Of a stretch of 64,000 bases of DNA, positions 45,838 through 58,591 are shown piece by piece; position 1 is the stretch's first letter; each line of letters opens with the position of its first letter. The stretch is taken from contig CADCXA010000055.1 of the NCBI GenBank assembly GCA_902806565.1, forward strand, positions 744,001 to 808,000, written 5' to 3'. The notes under the pieces are model-generated. The model saw only the letters and a program-made list of their open reading frames with translations. It did not search any database and was not told the DNA's origin. The position numbers were made by a program, and so were the translations under genes. The DNA comes from Hypoxylon rubiginosum. Taxonomy: Eukaryota; Ascomycota; Sordariomycetes; Xylariales; Hypoxylaceae.

Positions 45838-46343
45838 TTACAATATGGTCAGGGCGACGACGATGAACACGCAGAGACCAAAGATGGAAAGGCCGTCGCC
45901 GAGGGCGCCGGCCGAGGAGTCTCCCGAGTCGCCGTCGGCGCCGTTCGGGTTCGGTTTGTACGCGCTGACGCACCGAGGGCCGTACTGGTGGGTCGCCGGC
46001 TGTGCCGTCGGCGCCGTGGTCGACTTGCCGGAGGGCGTTATTGCGACATCCTCGTTGGTGGGGTCTTGAAAAAGAAGAAAGAAATTGGCGTTAGCAAGGT
46101 AAACTGTCTTCGAGGGCCTCGATAAGTGTGTCATTTAGGGGGTTGGGGTTATTAAGAACAAGGAAGCCTACCGAGGTGATATTCAAAAAGATCACGGATA
46201 TCTATAGTGAAATCCATATCATCAGATGGAGGCAATTCCGCGAGGAGAACCTTCAAGTCGGCGATGAAATCTTGTTGGCCCTCCGGAGGCGTTCCCGCCG
46301 CCGTGCAAGCGCATAGGGCGAGGATGGGAACGAAGAACCTCAT
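45838..46343 (-). CDS. Small secreted, probably GPI-anchored protein
   Basis: Exons 46343-46172 and 46064-45838 join in frame to 132 residues. A signal peptide (MRFFVPILALCACTAAGTPP) opens the protein. A short acidic segment (SDDMDFTIDIRDLFEYHL) spans the splice. A Pro/Ser/Thr/Asn-rich region with two lone cysteines follows. The end is hydrophobic without charged residues (LSIFGLCVFIVVALTIL), preceded by small residues (DSSAGALGDG) that suit GPI attachment. The family is not recognised. The start at 46343 was chosen because the upstream in-frame ATG (46400) adds a second hydrophobic stretch. Confidence 0.65.
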
Positions 46344-49300
46344 GATGACGGGGAGGACATTTAGAAGGAAAGGAAACGGGAAACACGAAGCAAGAAACAA
46401 TTTCTGAGGGGATGAGAGGGGCTTTCTGGCTACATGTACGTATATATGTGAAGCATATTAGCTGGAACGAGCTCAACTCAATTCCTAGACTAGGTAGATA
46501 AGACTGCTACCCGAACTCGATCTGAAGCTCTAGAAGCATGGTGTAACAGCCGGTGATTTTAGACGTATACTTATATACCTTCTATCTAGGTACCTACCTA
46601 CCTCATATGTTCCTATATAAAATGTCTGCAAGCCTGGCTAGTATTTTCCGACTTGAGCAGACTGGACATCGTCTAGCCACTTGCTGCCATCAAGCTCATT
46701 TTCAAGCCACGATATCCCCAACGCCGCACCTAATCTAAACATGTAGAGACTATGAGCCAAGAGTTGTTTGGCCGCGTATGCACAAGGCGAGAAACATTCG
46801 TCTGAAGTCTTTGACTCTCTTCAAGCCGCTATGAACTTTAACCCCGCCCGTTTGAAAAGCACGGTCGTGACGAAGTGTGTTTCCCCTATGGTTGTCAAAT
46901 TAGCTATGCTGCCTACCTTGGTGGAAAAGTATGAGACGTCGGAACCGTTCGGGGATAGTTACAGGATGGGAAGAAGAACAAGAAGACATTTTCCTAGGTA
47001 AATATCCGTGCCAGCATTTTAGAACAGTTCCTCTCCAAGGTCTTTGAACAAAGGCCTCCATTCCAAGTAAGTAACCGTTCTATTATTAGAACCATCACCA
47101 GTTAGGAACCGTGTCGGGATGATTCCGGGCCTTCGTATATTTCCCGTAAGGTAACTTGTACCTTTTCTTGCTTTTAACGGCAATCTCTTATAAAAAAAAA
47201 AAAGCCGGGCTATTAGGAGATAAGACTTCGTAGAAGTCCAGGTGGCTATGTCTCCTAAGCTCATCCACTCCTAAGCAGACAGGGTGAAGTAAACAGCCAA
47301 AGTGGAAAACTCTACCTATCTGGTAGGTAGGTACCTAGTAGTCCGCAGAATCACGAGCTATGAACACAAGGGGCCCGAACAATTTTACAAGCACTCAACT
47401 CGAATAGCGGTGGCTGTGGGAGATATTTCCTGCAAGCAAGGTCAGCAGCAGATACCTTAGGTAGTACAGTATTTGCATTTGTGGTGTAACATTGATATTT
47501 GAATCCGAGCAGAGTACGAAGTATAGACGCGCGTATATGCCAAGGTACCTACCCACCTGTATTATTCATTCTACAAGAATATCTGAAAACAGGATGATGA
47601 GATATCTACGCGATATTCCGCCCTAATGCGCCATGTCTATGATACATGTTCATAGGAGTCTGTAGCAGCGAGATGAGCGATACCTATCTCATTGCATGGC
47701 GTGTGCGACGAGACTCAACGTCACTAATTTTACAAAGTAACCTAACCCATTAACTTTAACTTATATTTCTCCACAGCGTAAGACAGCCGGATGGGATAAC
47801 CCGGCCAATCCCTCAGTCCCACGGCGTCCAGTAGTTGGCGATGGTGGCGCCAACGTAGGGCTCACCGCCGGCACTATGGTCACCAAGATACGTCTGGGTA
47901 ATTGGAAGAGATGGGAACGCTACGCTGTCATGAATCAGAGAGCTGATTACCTAGTATCCCGAGTAATGACCTCTGTCATCTCGCGGCGGATCTGAATATG
48001 AGATATGACTTCCGTGGATTACATCAATGAATAGAGAATGCTGTTGCGCCGTTATGTTGTAAATAAACTATACTTCATCATCGATGAAGATGTTAGTTTG
48101 GGAAAGAAGAAATCAAGATGGTTTTAAATAGATGGTTGTGCATGGTTCCGAGATGAAACTTGGGAGCAGGGATCTGAGAAGTAAGTCGAACCAATCACAC
48201 CTCCAGATTGGATCGAATGAGGAATTGTTCCTGGCGATCCCCTTAGGTAATCTTCAATCTATCTGCTTTAAGTAAAGTACCTTGGGTACGTACCCCTTTG
48301 GCTCTGCTGACTTTGCTGGCTTTGCTGGCCTTGGACAAGCCTTTAGCGCCTGTCCTTGATACTTTCCTTCTTGCTTCACGAGTGGCCCCTCATTTGTTTC
48401 TGTTTCTTCCTCCTTTTTAATCCCCCTACATGATCCCCTACAGGATCTCCAGATCCAACCGTTTGCTTTATTTACAACACTGCTAAGCCCTGAAGAACCC
48501 TTGGCGAACATCATTTTACTAGAACGATTAAGCAGTTACTGGTTCTCCGTGTAGGGTCCCGAGCCAGGTGCGCTCCAAGCCGACCCCCTAAGAAGCGGTA
48601 ACTTGTGACAATCGCGCTTGTTTTCTAGAACTTCCTGTCCTCTAGTCACGTATGGACAAGGTCGCGCGCTACTATGTTTGTACGATGGCGGGCGCCTCAC
48701 AGCCTCGGCGAATACTAGTATTCAACGAACCAGTCTTTTACGAAATTGAACAGGTGAATAGGAGAATTTGCGGATCAGCCGAGTTAGCTCCCGAATCTTG
48801 GATATGTGGTCGTCCGAATTAACCCTGTCCACGATCATTCATGCGCCCGCCCTCGCGCCTAATCGTTAACCCTGCGCCTCTCTCGGCTACTTGCCTGGTT
48901 ACTTGCTTGGTTACTTGCCTGGTAGGGCCAAGGCAGAGATGCATAACATGGGAAGGTGAGTAAGGTTGGGTAGGGAGAATGACAGGTGGATACTGTGTAT
49001 GAATCAATGTAGGTCAATGTAGGCCAATGTAAGTCCGGTAGAGGTATCCTTGGTCTTGGGATCGTACCTGGTGATACCGATTTAAATAACCAAGGGTGAT
49101 CGCCCTCACTTTTTGCCCTCAACAGCACAGGAGCTCTATATCCCGAACCACATTCACTTTCCCCCCTTCAAGTTTGTTTCTTTCTTGCTACCTTAGCAGT
49201 CTCTTACTACTCATCTATCGCTTCCTTTTTAGGAATATTTCATTCGTTTCCGACTTCCATCCTGAGGGTGCGAGTGTGGCTGTTTGACACACATTTTCCA

Positions 49301-49518
49301 CCAATCGTTCATTCCATCATCCTTCGTTACAGCTCTGACGAGCATACACTCACTTCATTTTTATCCTAACCGCAGTCTGTCCTTGACGCCAACAAAATAT
49401 CGGGTTTTACTCCTCCTCTATACTCTATACTCTATACTATTCTCTATTCTTTATTATCTATTTGACCTAATATCTAAATCCCTACCAAAACCTTCCTCCG
49501 AGATAGAAAGTCATCATT
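46344..49518. other. Gene-poor intergenic region with short tandem repeats
   Basis: 3.2 kb without a supported gene. Two short tandem arrays are clear: a 12-mer TTACTTGCCTGG repeated three times (48887-48922) and a 10-mer TCAATGTAGG repeated three times (49004-49033). TACCTA/TAGGTA words recur near 46590 and 47320-47340. A 46-codon minus-strand frame at 47813-47950 looks like a coding relic. The last 400 bases are CT-rich and probably the leader of the next gene. Confidence 0.5.
47813..47950 (-). pseudogene. Possible relic of a C-terminal exon
   Basis: Within AT-rich DNA a GC-richer minus-strand frame ends in a protein-like sequence: FPSLPITQTYLGDHSAGG, then EPYVGATIANYWTPWD and a stop at 47813. 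It has no start codon, and upstream a stop closes the frame at 47951. Codon choice looks like real coding sequence. The parent family is not recognised, and no companion exons were found. Confidence 0.3.
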
Positions 49519-50333
49519 ATGCTGTTCACTACCGTCTCCTCGCTTGCCGCTTTGGCCCTAGCCAGCCAAGTCGTTGCTGAGCCTCTGCGCCAGCCATACA
49601 AGTTAAAGCTCTCCAAGATGTCAGTTAACAGCATGTTCGGTATCAGCCGTCGCCAATCCGAAGGATATGCGCCCGAACAGCAGTTCTGCAACGCCGGCGA
49701 TACTTGCGCTGAAGCGTGTGGCAAAGGTTTCGAGCAGTGCTCCTCCAATGATGGCGTTGTACACTGCTTCAACAAATCCGCCAAGCAGACTTGCTGCCCT
49801 GGTTTGACCGGAGGTAAGACTCGTACAAGAAATAGATACGTTAGAGATATGACTAACAGGTAGTCTATGTAGATTCTTGTGATGAAGGCTATTTTTGCTC
49901 GGCCGACGAAAAGGGCGCTACGTGGTGCTGCCCCGACAGTATGACTTTGGGCGAGTGCGCGGCCGCCTATAACCTTCCTGGCTCTCTGGTATCAGAGACC
50001 GCACCGGGTACTACGACGACAAAGTCGGTGGCTTCTACTCCCGCTGCGACTACTACAAACGCCACTACTGTTAAGATCGTAGGGACGACCTCAGACACTC
50101 AGGTCGCAATCTCAACACCTTCATCCACCATTTCCGGAGGCACTACTATTACTATCCCCGCAGTTACGCTCACAGTGTCATCCACAGTGTCATCCACAAC
50201 GTCGTCAACGGCGTCGTCATCGTCAGCGACACCCCCCGACAACGGCATCGTCCAGGCTGGTAGCGATAATCTCCACGTTTCCGTAGGTGGCATGATGCTT
50301 CTCGCCGCAGCCGCCTTCGTTGCCCTCCTCTAA
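49519..50333 (+). CDS. GPI-anchored cysteine- and Ser/Thr-rich cell-surface protein
   Basis: Exons 49519-49813 and 49873-50333 join in frame to 251 residues. A signal peptide (MLFTTVSSLAALALASQVVA) is followed by a possible Kex2 site (SRRQ). A compact domain with about 12 cysteines contains CNAGDTCAEACG, CCPGLTG, CDEGYFCSADEKG and WCCPDSM. A Ser/Thr-rich stalk with valine repeats (TVSSTVSSTTSSTASSSS) comes next, suitable for O-glycosylation. The C-terminal hydrophobic tail (VGGMMLLAAAAFVALL) has no basic residues after it, as expected for a GPI signal. Probably wall- or membrane-bound; molecular function is not known. The leader is CT-rich, consistent with strong expression. Confidence 0.82.
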
Positions 50334-51546
50334 GTCATTTTCGCAACAAGTCGACGACGGATTCGATTAGGAGGTAGAAAGACTGCACACCTCTAAAAGT
50401 ACGCAAGATGACCGGACGAGCTACGATGTTTTAGACGAACCCTTCCCCCTTTTACGCGGCCTTAGAATTGCTATCAACCAGACCTTCCTAATCATTATTT
50501 CATTACCTACATTATCGATACCCCTTAGATGCCGCCAAAAGCAGTTCGGAATCCGCCAAGTTTGTCAGTACAGGATGTCAGCTCGTTGAGGGACCAGGGG
50601 TTAAGGAGTTATTTGGATTTGCATTCTACTATTTGCATGCACGAGGGCTCGGGCAGTCATTTTGAGGTTTTCATTGGCCTCGACCCGCGTAGACCATGAT
50701 TCATTAAAAAGGGGGAAGCCTCCAGAGGTGGCTGGCTTATTTGGTTTCGGGGGGGGGGGGGGGGGTTCGGAGAATACCCTTCTTGGATCCCGACTTACCT
50801 AAGTATGTCTCGGATAATATTATATTCTTGAGATGCGTCCTAGGAAATAGAATACAGATTTTTACGTCTGAGTGTTTCTTGTATTCCAGAGTGACGTGAT
50901 TTGGTGGACTGAGGCAAACTGTCAACAGTACCAATAAAACCCTAGGAAGACATGGTGACTGTCGGCACAAAGGGTATGAGATGCCATAATAGTTTCATTA
51001 CCTCGCATCGCTATTAAAGGTAGAACCAAACCCTAGCAGTACTTGACACATAAAACATAATAAATAGCCGAGAGTGGGTTTGACGAAATAAAATCAGATC
51101 TTGTTAGCTTTTACACACATGCCCCTTCTAATATTCCCACACACTTATTCCTAGATTTCCACCAGCATGTTTCAAGATGCGTTTGGATCAAATAAAAAAA
51201 TGATGATGAGATAGCATCAATAAATCTAGGTATGTACATCCACATATCTCTAGAACTTGCGAAAGTACAGCTAGTAGGTACACATAGTAATAGGGGCTTT
51301 ATATACCGGAGCTGGCTGGCCGAGCAGCGTTACCCCGTACCTAACCTAACCTGGGCTTTCTCTAATGTGAAGAGCTTAGAATCTTACTTTCTATCATACA
51401 GGAAGACCAGTTCGAAACCAGTAGTAGCCTATACCTGTTCATTTCCCTTTCCTGCAGTATGCACAAGTAATCCTTCGCAAAAGCAAAAACGAATGTTTTA
51501 AAAAACCGCCGTAAAAGGGCCGTGCACGAAATAAGAGGTCGGCGAA
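50334..51546. other. Intergenic between convergent genes
   Basis: 3' regions of the GPI protein and the NMA111 gene. It contains an unbroken run of 17 G at 50749-50765. AT-rich otherwise, with no coding potential. Confidence 0.55.
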
Positions 51547-54500
51547 CTAAATCCCGCCGTCGTCGTCTATGCCTTCGATGTCCTCCCCGTCCGGGACGGC
51601 CAAGATGCCTTCCGTCGGTTCGCCTTCGACGGGCTTGCCGCTCTCGTAGGTGATGCGCTTCCAACCGCAGGGTTCGGAGCCGTCCTTGATCCACTCCATG
51701 GTCGGGAAGTAGTGCTCGTTCTTCTTCATCGTGATGACCCACGGCTGATCGTCGAACGTCATGGCCCTTAGTCGGAAATCTATCAATCGCGTTAGCTAGA
51801 GCTGCTTTACATAGACTCGATCATAATTGAGAAAATAAAAGGAAGCTTACATGTGTTGTCCGGAATCTTAATCACGTTTTCCAAGAAGGCCTTGAGATCC
51901 GGCGTCGGCTTGCCGTTGACGTGAGTGATGAAGTTGGTTGGCGCTAATCCGTACTGGTACGCCGGGGAGCCTCGGCTTCTCGCCGATACATAGACCTCGC
52001 ACGGGAGCTTGCTAATCTGCTGCCTGACCGCGAGATGGGGAACGTGAAGTACCGCGCCGCAGAATGAGATGGCGTGATTCGTCTCTACATTGTCTGCCGG
52101 AGATGTCGGTACTTGGAGTTTCATCTCCTCACTTTCTCGGACGATGAGGGCGTCGAGCACTTCGTGCGAGTACATGACATCTAGCTCCGATACGCGAGTA
52201 ATCATCTTGCCGTTCAGAGTCAAGACGATATCGCCCTCTTGCAGAATGGTCGGGCCTCCACTTCGCTCAAAGGTGCACTTGGAGACCATGAAAAGCTGGT
52301 GGGTATGCTTATTCGTCTCGAAGACTTTCGCAATCCACTCCTCGGAGACGCCCATAACCCGTGCTTGAGACATGGCGATGGCCCGGAACTCCATCGGCAG
52401 CATGCGTAGTTTCGGATCGCGACCTTGCTGGATTTGTGATATGACAGGGAGTAGGGTCGGTGTAGCAAGACCCAGATGGTACTCCTCGTCTCTTGAGCCA
52501 GAGGACCTCTCGCCGAGATATGTAAGCCACAGCGCTTGAACTATGCCATCCTTGTCGACGAGTACTCCGCTTCCGCATTGCCCGCTCAGATTCGTGTCTA
52601 CAGTTATAGCATCAACGTTGGTAGCCCGATACCTCGGGGCGCCGGAATTGGCTGGAATTGCAACCGTAGTCATCTCGGTAACTGTGGTTGCAGCGTGGAC
52701 AATTCGCCCACTACGGTTATATCCTATGAACGTCGTGGAAGCGCCTTGCGTAATGTTATCCTCGCTGAGTTTGGCACTTAACACCGGCGCATCAACGAGA
52801 GCCGGGTCGTATTTGAGAATTGCGTAATTTTGGAGCGGGTGCATGAAGACGACCTTGCCTTCCACCACGACCGAATCTGCAATCGTGATCCATATGTCGC
52901 ATAAGTCGTAGGGAACAACTGCTCTTGATATCATCACCAACCCCTTTTCTGCATCGATGACCAAGCCCATTCCCCATTTTCTATTCCTAGGAAAGCCATC
53001 CAGCTTGAGGGGCATCGTACAGCCTACCCGAACAAAACTGCGAACTAGATCGGCAACAGCAGGGTGGGAGGTGTGTTCCAGTTGGATAAAAGCGCCCTTG
53101 CGACGCACCGGGGGTGTCGGAGGGAGAGCATCCGCGATATCTTGAAAGTCCCATAACCCTGTCTCATCATTCCGGATTGCCTGTCGCATCTTGGCAGACC
53201 AATGGCGGTCAACGTGAATGATAGTAGTATTGAGGGTATGTAAATCCCTAAGATGCTTATACGTAACCACGACACGCTTCTTATCAGGAATTCCCTTGAC
53301 GACGTCGATGAAGGTCTGCAGGTCGGGAGTTTTCTTCTGGTCGATGCTTTGAATCATCCAACCATTATCTGCACTATCAAAACGGAAGGATCCAGTAGAT
53401 TCGCAAACGAAAACACCTCCGTCGTTGATTGCTACGCCGTAGAGGCGTGCCTGTTGGTACGAGAGGTTGTGCACACTCGCTCCGGAGACAGTTACGAACC
53501 GGTCCGGAGTAATTGCGTGTAGATCGCCGACCTCAATGCCAACATCGATATCTTCACCCCCTCGCTGAAGAGAGAGCTGAACGGTCTTGCCGACATTCGA
53601 GTCTAAAATATCGTCTAGTCGAACGAATTGAGTGATCATCTCCCCATTCACTTTCAGGAGCACATCTCCTTCCTCTATGTTGCTGAAAGACGGGCCCTTG
53701 GGAAGTATTATCTCGGCAACGAGCATGTTCGTCTCCTTCGGGAAAGCTTCCCGAACCGCCTTCTCCCAAGTTGGTGACAGACCAAGGCGTCGGCACTCGT
53801 CAAAAGGCTTCATCAAGAATTGACATTGGATGGTGCCGCGCTGAACCGGTTTGCCTTCTTGGATACAGCGAAGGGCTCGCAAGGGTCGGTCGAGAGGTAA
53901 GAAATAGTCCGTGGACGCACCATCAGCTCGCCCACCAGCCTGCAAAGCTATAGCAAACCCATCGATATTAACAACGGGACTACCAGAGCTACCCCCGCTG
54001 GCCGCGGCATTTGCTTGGTAGTAGTTTGTGTTGAAGTCGCTGTAGCCTTCCCCATACTCAGGGGCGTTGCGATCAAGTCGACTAATAACACCAGAAAGGA
54101 TACTGAGCTTTTCGCCAGCATCGTTTCCAACAACTCTGATTTCAACACCAACTAACAATAAAAGGTTAGCAATTCAATTTGATAGCCAGTCTAAAGTGAT
54201 ACAACATACCTTTTGCCAAGTCCGGGCGCATGGGCAGGGCGGCTACCGGCATATACTTGATAGCCTTGGGATCGAAGCGCAGAATGCCAAAGTCATGTAC
54301 AGGGTCTCGGTAGACAGGATATGCATCTACTTCCTCATGGTTGTCAAACACGACATAGCCCGAGAAAGGGCCAGCACCAACAACATGTCTATTAGTAAGG
54401 ATATATCTACCAACCAGAGTGTTAGCAGAGGAAGAAAGGGTAAGTACCCAGGTACTTATTATCAGGTGCATTTACCCTTTCTCAGCATCAACAACAAATC

Positions 54501-54819
54501 CAGTAGCTTCACTAGCACAGGCAGCATCGGTATCAAAAGAACATGTCTGGCAGAATCGAATAGAAACAACATTCCGGACGACATTCTCTATAGTAGCTTG
54601 CCATTCCACCGTGTCAGGCGGCGCCTGGGGTGGATAGAGAGGGCCGGGCTCTTCATCTGTGGCCATTTCGGAATCGACAAAATTTGTTAATTCGGCATCA
54701 GGGGTGTTCTCGCCCGGGGACATCTTGCCGTTCGTGGGTCGAAAGTGTTTGTGGGGGCGTTCGTCGGGAGAGAAGGGAGCTTTGCGCTTAGAGCGCGATG
54801 TCGGGCTTAATTTATTCAT
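51547..54819 (-). CDS. NMA111: NMA111-type nuclear HtrA serine protease
   Basis: Four exons (54819-54476, 54406-54210, 54151-51851, 51779-51547) join in frame to 1,024 residues, the usual length in filamentous fungi. The basic N-terminus ([17 protein letters not shown]) suits a nuclear localisation signal. The first trypsin-like domain has all catalytic residues: His in TNRHVVG (about 122), Asp in [11 protein letters not shown] (about 153) and Ser in GGSSGSPV (about 236). PDZ domains follow, then a second degenerate protease-like domain and more PDZ-like repeats, the tandem architecture known for Nma111. In yeast the protein is a nuclear protease linked to heat survival and apoptosis-like death. 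The C-terminus is very acidic ([12 protein letters not shown]). The ATG at 54819 was chosen because it follows the untranslated leader and begins the conserved basic region. Confidence 0.95.
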
Positions 54820-57080
54820 GATGGCGGTAGTTGTTTGCTGAGAGCGACGTGACTCTGTAGTGAACTGCCTTGTCGTAGGACAAAGGGTGAGTCTGAGTCG
54901 AGGTTGGTTGGTATTGGTAGGTGTAGGCGTGAGTGCGCACCGTGACAAGGAGGTGAGTCGGAAGAATCGTGGTGATGGCGACTGGCGAAAGGGAAACCGA
55001 GAGGAGCTTAACTCAGCAATGCGCGAAGGCAAAAGCCGCTTCATCCAGCGCCAATTGTCGTCAGTTTGCTGCCACACACATCTACTTGACACATAGACGA
55101 GCCAACTCTAGCGTCGAAAAGGTGACTGCGATGGAAGATGGTGATGATGCCAGAGGAGATAGTGATTCGTGACGCGGACTGGTGTCACTGTGAGACCAGG
55201 TATTTCTTTTTCGGCTGATGGGATATCAAATAGGGGAAAAGTCAAGGAGGAAACAATCCATATGAAAAGGAAGGAATCAATGCGACAGAGACTGTTCGCG
55301 AAATAACCACCGAGACGGTTTATAACCCGTCTACCTTCTACCTCCTGCTGATGGCAATTCTAAGCCCATCGAGCTCTGGGAGGAAAGCTTGGGAAGTTTT
55401 GCCGGAGGCTCAGGCTATCGCACCCTTGCGATAACGGGATTGTTATCTTAGCGTCCGTGGGACTAGCATTAGCTAATCAGAGTACAGATTGCCTTATTTA
55501 GACCTTTGCATGGGTATGCTAGCAGGCTAGGTAACTTTCAGACCCAATCAAGCATAACCCTTCACGTGCCTGTGCCTGACTGTGTAACTACATGCACAAT
55601 TTGATACAGTTAACCATAATCTGATTCGCTACTTGAATAAACAAAATGTAACTTCAGCAAAGACTCTTTTCAAAGAGATAAAGATAAGCTAGACGTAATG
55701 TTTTAGGCATACATGACAAGTAGTTGACTGGTATAGATTGTAAGTTTATACAGGTTTCTGCGAAAGCTCTTACTTGTCTCAATCCAAAGGTATACAGTGC
55801 TGATTAGGTCTGGGGTAAGAGCTTGTTAAATGTGACCATCACTTCTGCCCTGGTCGATTCGAGAACAAAGTGAGCTCTAGTACTAGGACTAGCCATCAAC
55901 TTCCCCGGTAAATCCCTAGGCACTTGTAGCCGATGGGCAAGCGAGTTGTATCGGTGTGATATCAACATTCCCCTCGGTGCTTCGGTGAGAAGAGCGTGGG
56001 GTTTAGCCCGTTCAAATGGCCCTTGTCTGCACGTTCATGGTGCTTTCTTCATGTAGGACTATGCCGACCGCCCAGTCGTAGTGGTCGGTAACAATACAGT
56101 GTCGAATGATCTGTCATCTGGGGTTGTTTTACCCCATGCTCGAGCCCGAGTTAACCTGGTCAGTTAACAAGTACTGTCCCGACTTCTCGGTTAAGGCTGG
56201 AGTTGATCGAATCTAGATCGGGACATTCACCGTGCGTTAGTACCTTTTGCTTTTGTGCGGAGGGGAAGTATCCAGAGGGGTACCCAGCCATCTTTTTATA
56301 ACGATACTGTCTTTAAGGTACGCGGACTACATGATAACGAAAGTATTCCGGATGGAGACGTAGTTTTGTCATAGAAAATGTGACAGTCTTTGCATGTTAA
56401 GCAGGCATGGTCGATCATGGTCGACCATGCTCAACCATGCTCGACCAGCGTGCGTGCCCTGTATCTGCCTGGGAATATTGGGGGCGACTATGGTTATAAT
56501 GATTGTAATGGAGGGTATGCCATACCCAAGTCACGTAGTTCAATTTGAGGGTTCCTTATATCTACTCCATCTCGCTCCTGGTCTCTAGTCCCGGTTGTTT
56601 CTTGCTATTCAACCCTCTCTCCCCAGCTTCTGAACACTATCACTTCTTCTCATTCTGCTTCTCGTGGCAATCTAGCCTTCAACATTTCAAATACTAACAC
56701 CAAGGTATGCCAAAACCTTTTATACTACAAGCGTATTTGCTCTTTTCTCCTCAACGTTGTTTCCCTGATGTTATGTTGTGAATCAGATTGCTTAACAGCA
56801 GATGTGAGAATAACCTAATGTCTATGTCTACACACCACTTCCTAGGCTTTCCGCTGCCATTTAGTCTTCTAATTAGATGCTTCAGTCTTCCCTAACGAAT
56901 CTCCCTCTCACAACGGCCACCCTCACAACATCCGTCTCGACATCCCTATATCCCCACACCTCTTCTACACACTCAACCCTTTTCACGCCTTCATTTAAAC
57001 AAGTCACACTTGACTTGACTTCTCCTTCCAACCCCAGCTTACATATCATCAAGTTCACATCGCCTTTAGCAACTACCAAG
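54820..57080. other. Intergenic between divergent genes
   Basis: Promoter side of NMA111 and of the small nuclear-type protein. It contains a palindromic CATGGTCGAC/CATGCTCGAC cluster (56406-56447). CT-rich words rise from 56590 to 57060, as in a leader. No frame has recognisable content. Confidence 0.5.
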
Positions 57081-57950
57081 ATGTCTAAACCTTGGACCGA
57101 CGGCGAGCAGGTATGTAAACTGTCCCTTACCAGCCTCCCCTCCATCGCTCAAGATATAACTACTAATATTTATACACTATAGATCTGCTTCTTGAACCAG
57201 GTCATCAACCACCTCCTCTCGCAAGGTGGTCACGTCAAATATGACAAACTCAACATGCCTGGCCGCACCCCCAAAAGCCTTTCGCACGCAATGGAAAAGG
57301 TCCGCGCCCAAGGAGCTGCCTACCAGAAGCAGACTGGTCAGCCTGTTACCACTCCAAAGGGCAGCAGGAAGGGTGCTACAGCCGCTCCCAAGACTCCGCC
57401 GACAAGTAAGTAGATATTGATTTCCATCTCGGTTTCGCTTTTTGCCACGCCTTGTTGCTAACTTCCTACGCGCCTATAGCTCCTACCCGTGCGACTCGCA
57501 AGCACCCCTCACCTCGTCGTGACGACAGCGACGAAGACGACGACGAGGAATACAGTACGTGTGGAACGTCTCGCTACCCACCTTTCCTTCCTTGATTCTT
57601 CCGCTGTCCTTCAGGTACTAACATGCTACACACAGAGCCTGGCCCTCGCCCCAAGCGACAGCGTCGACTGGTCAGACGTGTGAAGAAGGAGGTTGTCGAC
57701 TCCGATGCCGACACCATCGCCGCCAGTACGTAACCTAAGCCTTCATGTACTTCTACACCTACCCTCTTACCTAACCCCTTATCCCCCTTACCCTCCCTCC
57801 TGTCTCCTACCTCTCTCTCTTCTTCCTAAGCACTGATATCTAATACTACTTATAGAAAAAGACTCTGACACCGACAACGCTGGCGTGAACTCCGACTCCG
57901 AGTCCAATGCCAAGGACGTCAAGGAGGAGGACGGCTTGGATGAAGCTTAA
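57081..57950 (+). CDS. Small basic/acidic nuclear-type protein
   Basis: Five exons (57081-57110, 57183-57405, 57480-57554, 57636-57725, 57856-57950) join in frame to 170 residues. The N-terminal part (WTDGEQICFLNQVINHLL ... GRTPKSLSHAMEKVRAQG) resembles a short Myb/SANT-like helical unit seen in many small fungal proteins. Then come a Lys/Pro/Thr-rich segment, an acidic run (DDSDEDDDEE), a strong basic nuclear signal (PKRQRRLVRRVKKE) and an acidic tail. It probably binds chromatin or DNA, but no function is assigned. Four introns in under 900 bases is dense even for this genome. A longer frame starting at 56877 in the leader is not used. Confidence 0.78.
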
Positions 57951-58591
57951 GTTAACCTTAGCTAACTACCATCATCGTCGTCGTCGTCGTCGTTGTTGTT
58001 GTCTCTCATTAATACCCGACCCCCCACATGAAGTCTATCCCCATTTTCTCAGGCCTGAGAACATCTATGTTGTCTGAGCCACATACACCTCAACTCAGGT
58101 TTAGTTCGAAACGGTAAATTCTTTGGCGATTCTTGTTGTTGCTTAGGTTGGTCTCGTCGTTGATTCTTCCCCTCTTTAGTTTGATAACGAGTGACGAGCT
58201 GGATGATACAAAAGGAGGGCCTGCTCTTTTCTTTCCTTTTTCTTGTTCTGGAGGTTTCCAGATTGATGAGCATACTTGCTCTCAAAACCCACGATCGCTC
58301 GTGGCATGCCTTATAGGCAAGCACATGAAAGTATGAAAATTTAGCACGCACGCACGCACGCATTTTAAATATTCTCACTTCTTTGACTCTAACATTGGTA
58401 CATTACGTGTAGTAAATGCGGTGTCATTGTGATATCTCTAATAAACCTTCATTTGACTGACATGACATCCGCCTTCTGTGAGCCATGCGGTATGACACTA
58501 CAATAGCTATAGATCTAGCACTCATGCGCACCTTAGCCAGTACATGTGTCTCCTTACAGCCAGTCTGTCATACTCTCCCTATGTGCCACCA
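57951..58591. other. Intergenic between convergent genes
   Basis: 3' regions of the small nuclear-type protein and of MLH1. It contains a (TCG)n/(TTG)n trinucleotide run (about 57974-58001) and a GCAC tandem (about 58345-58361). No coding potential. Confidence 0.5.

Noticed and set aside
45736..46125. Plus-strand frames opposite the small GPI-type protein
   Set aside because: The minus-strand model has a signal peptide, a clean intron and a GPI-like tail; the plus-strand frames have none.
48887..49033. CRISPR array
   Set aside because: The repeats are directly adjacent without spacers and the genome is fungal; they are simple tandem repeats.
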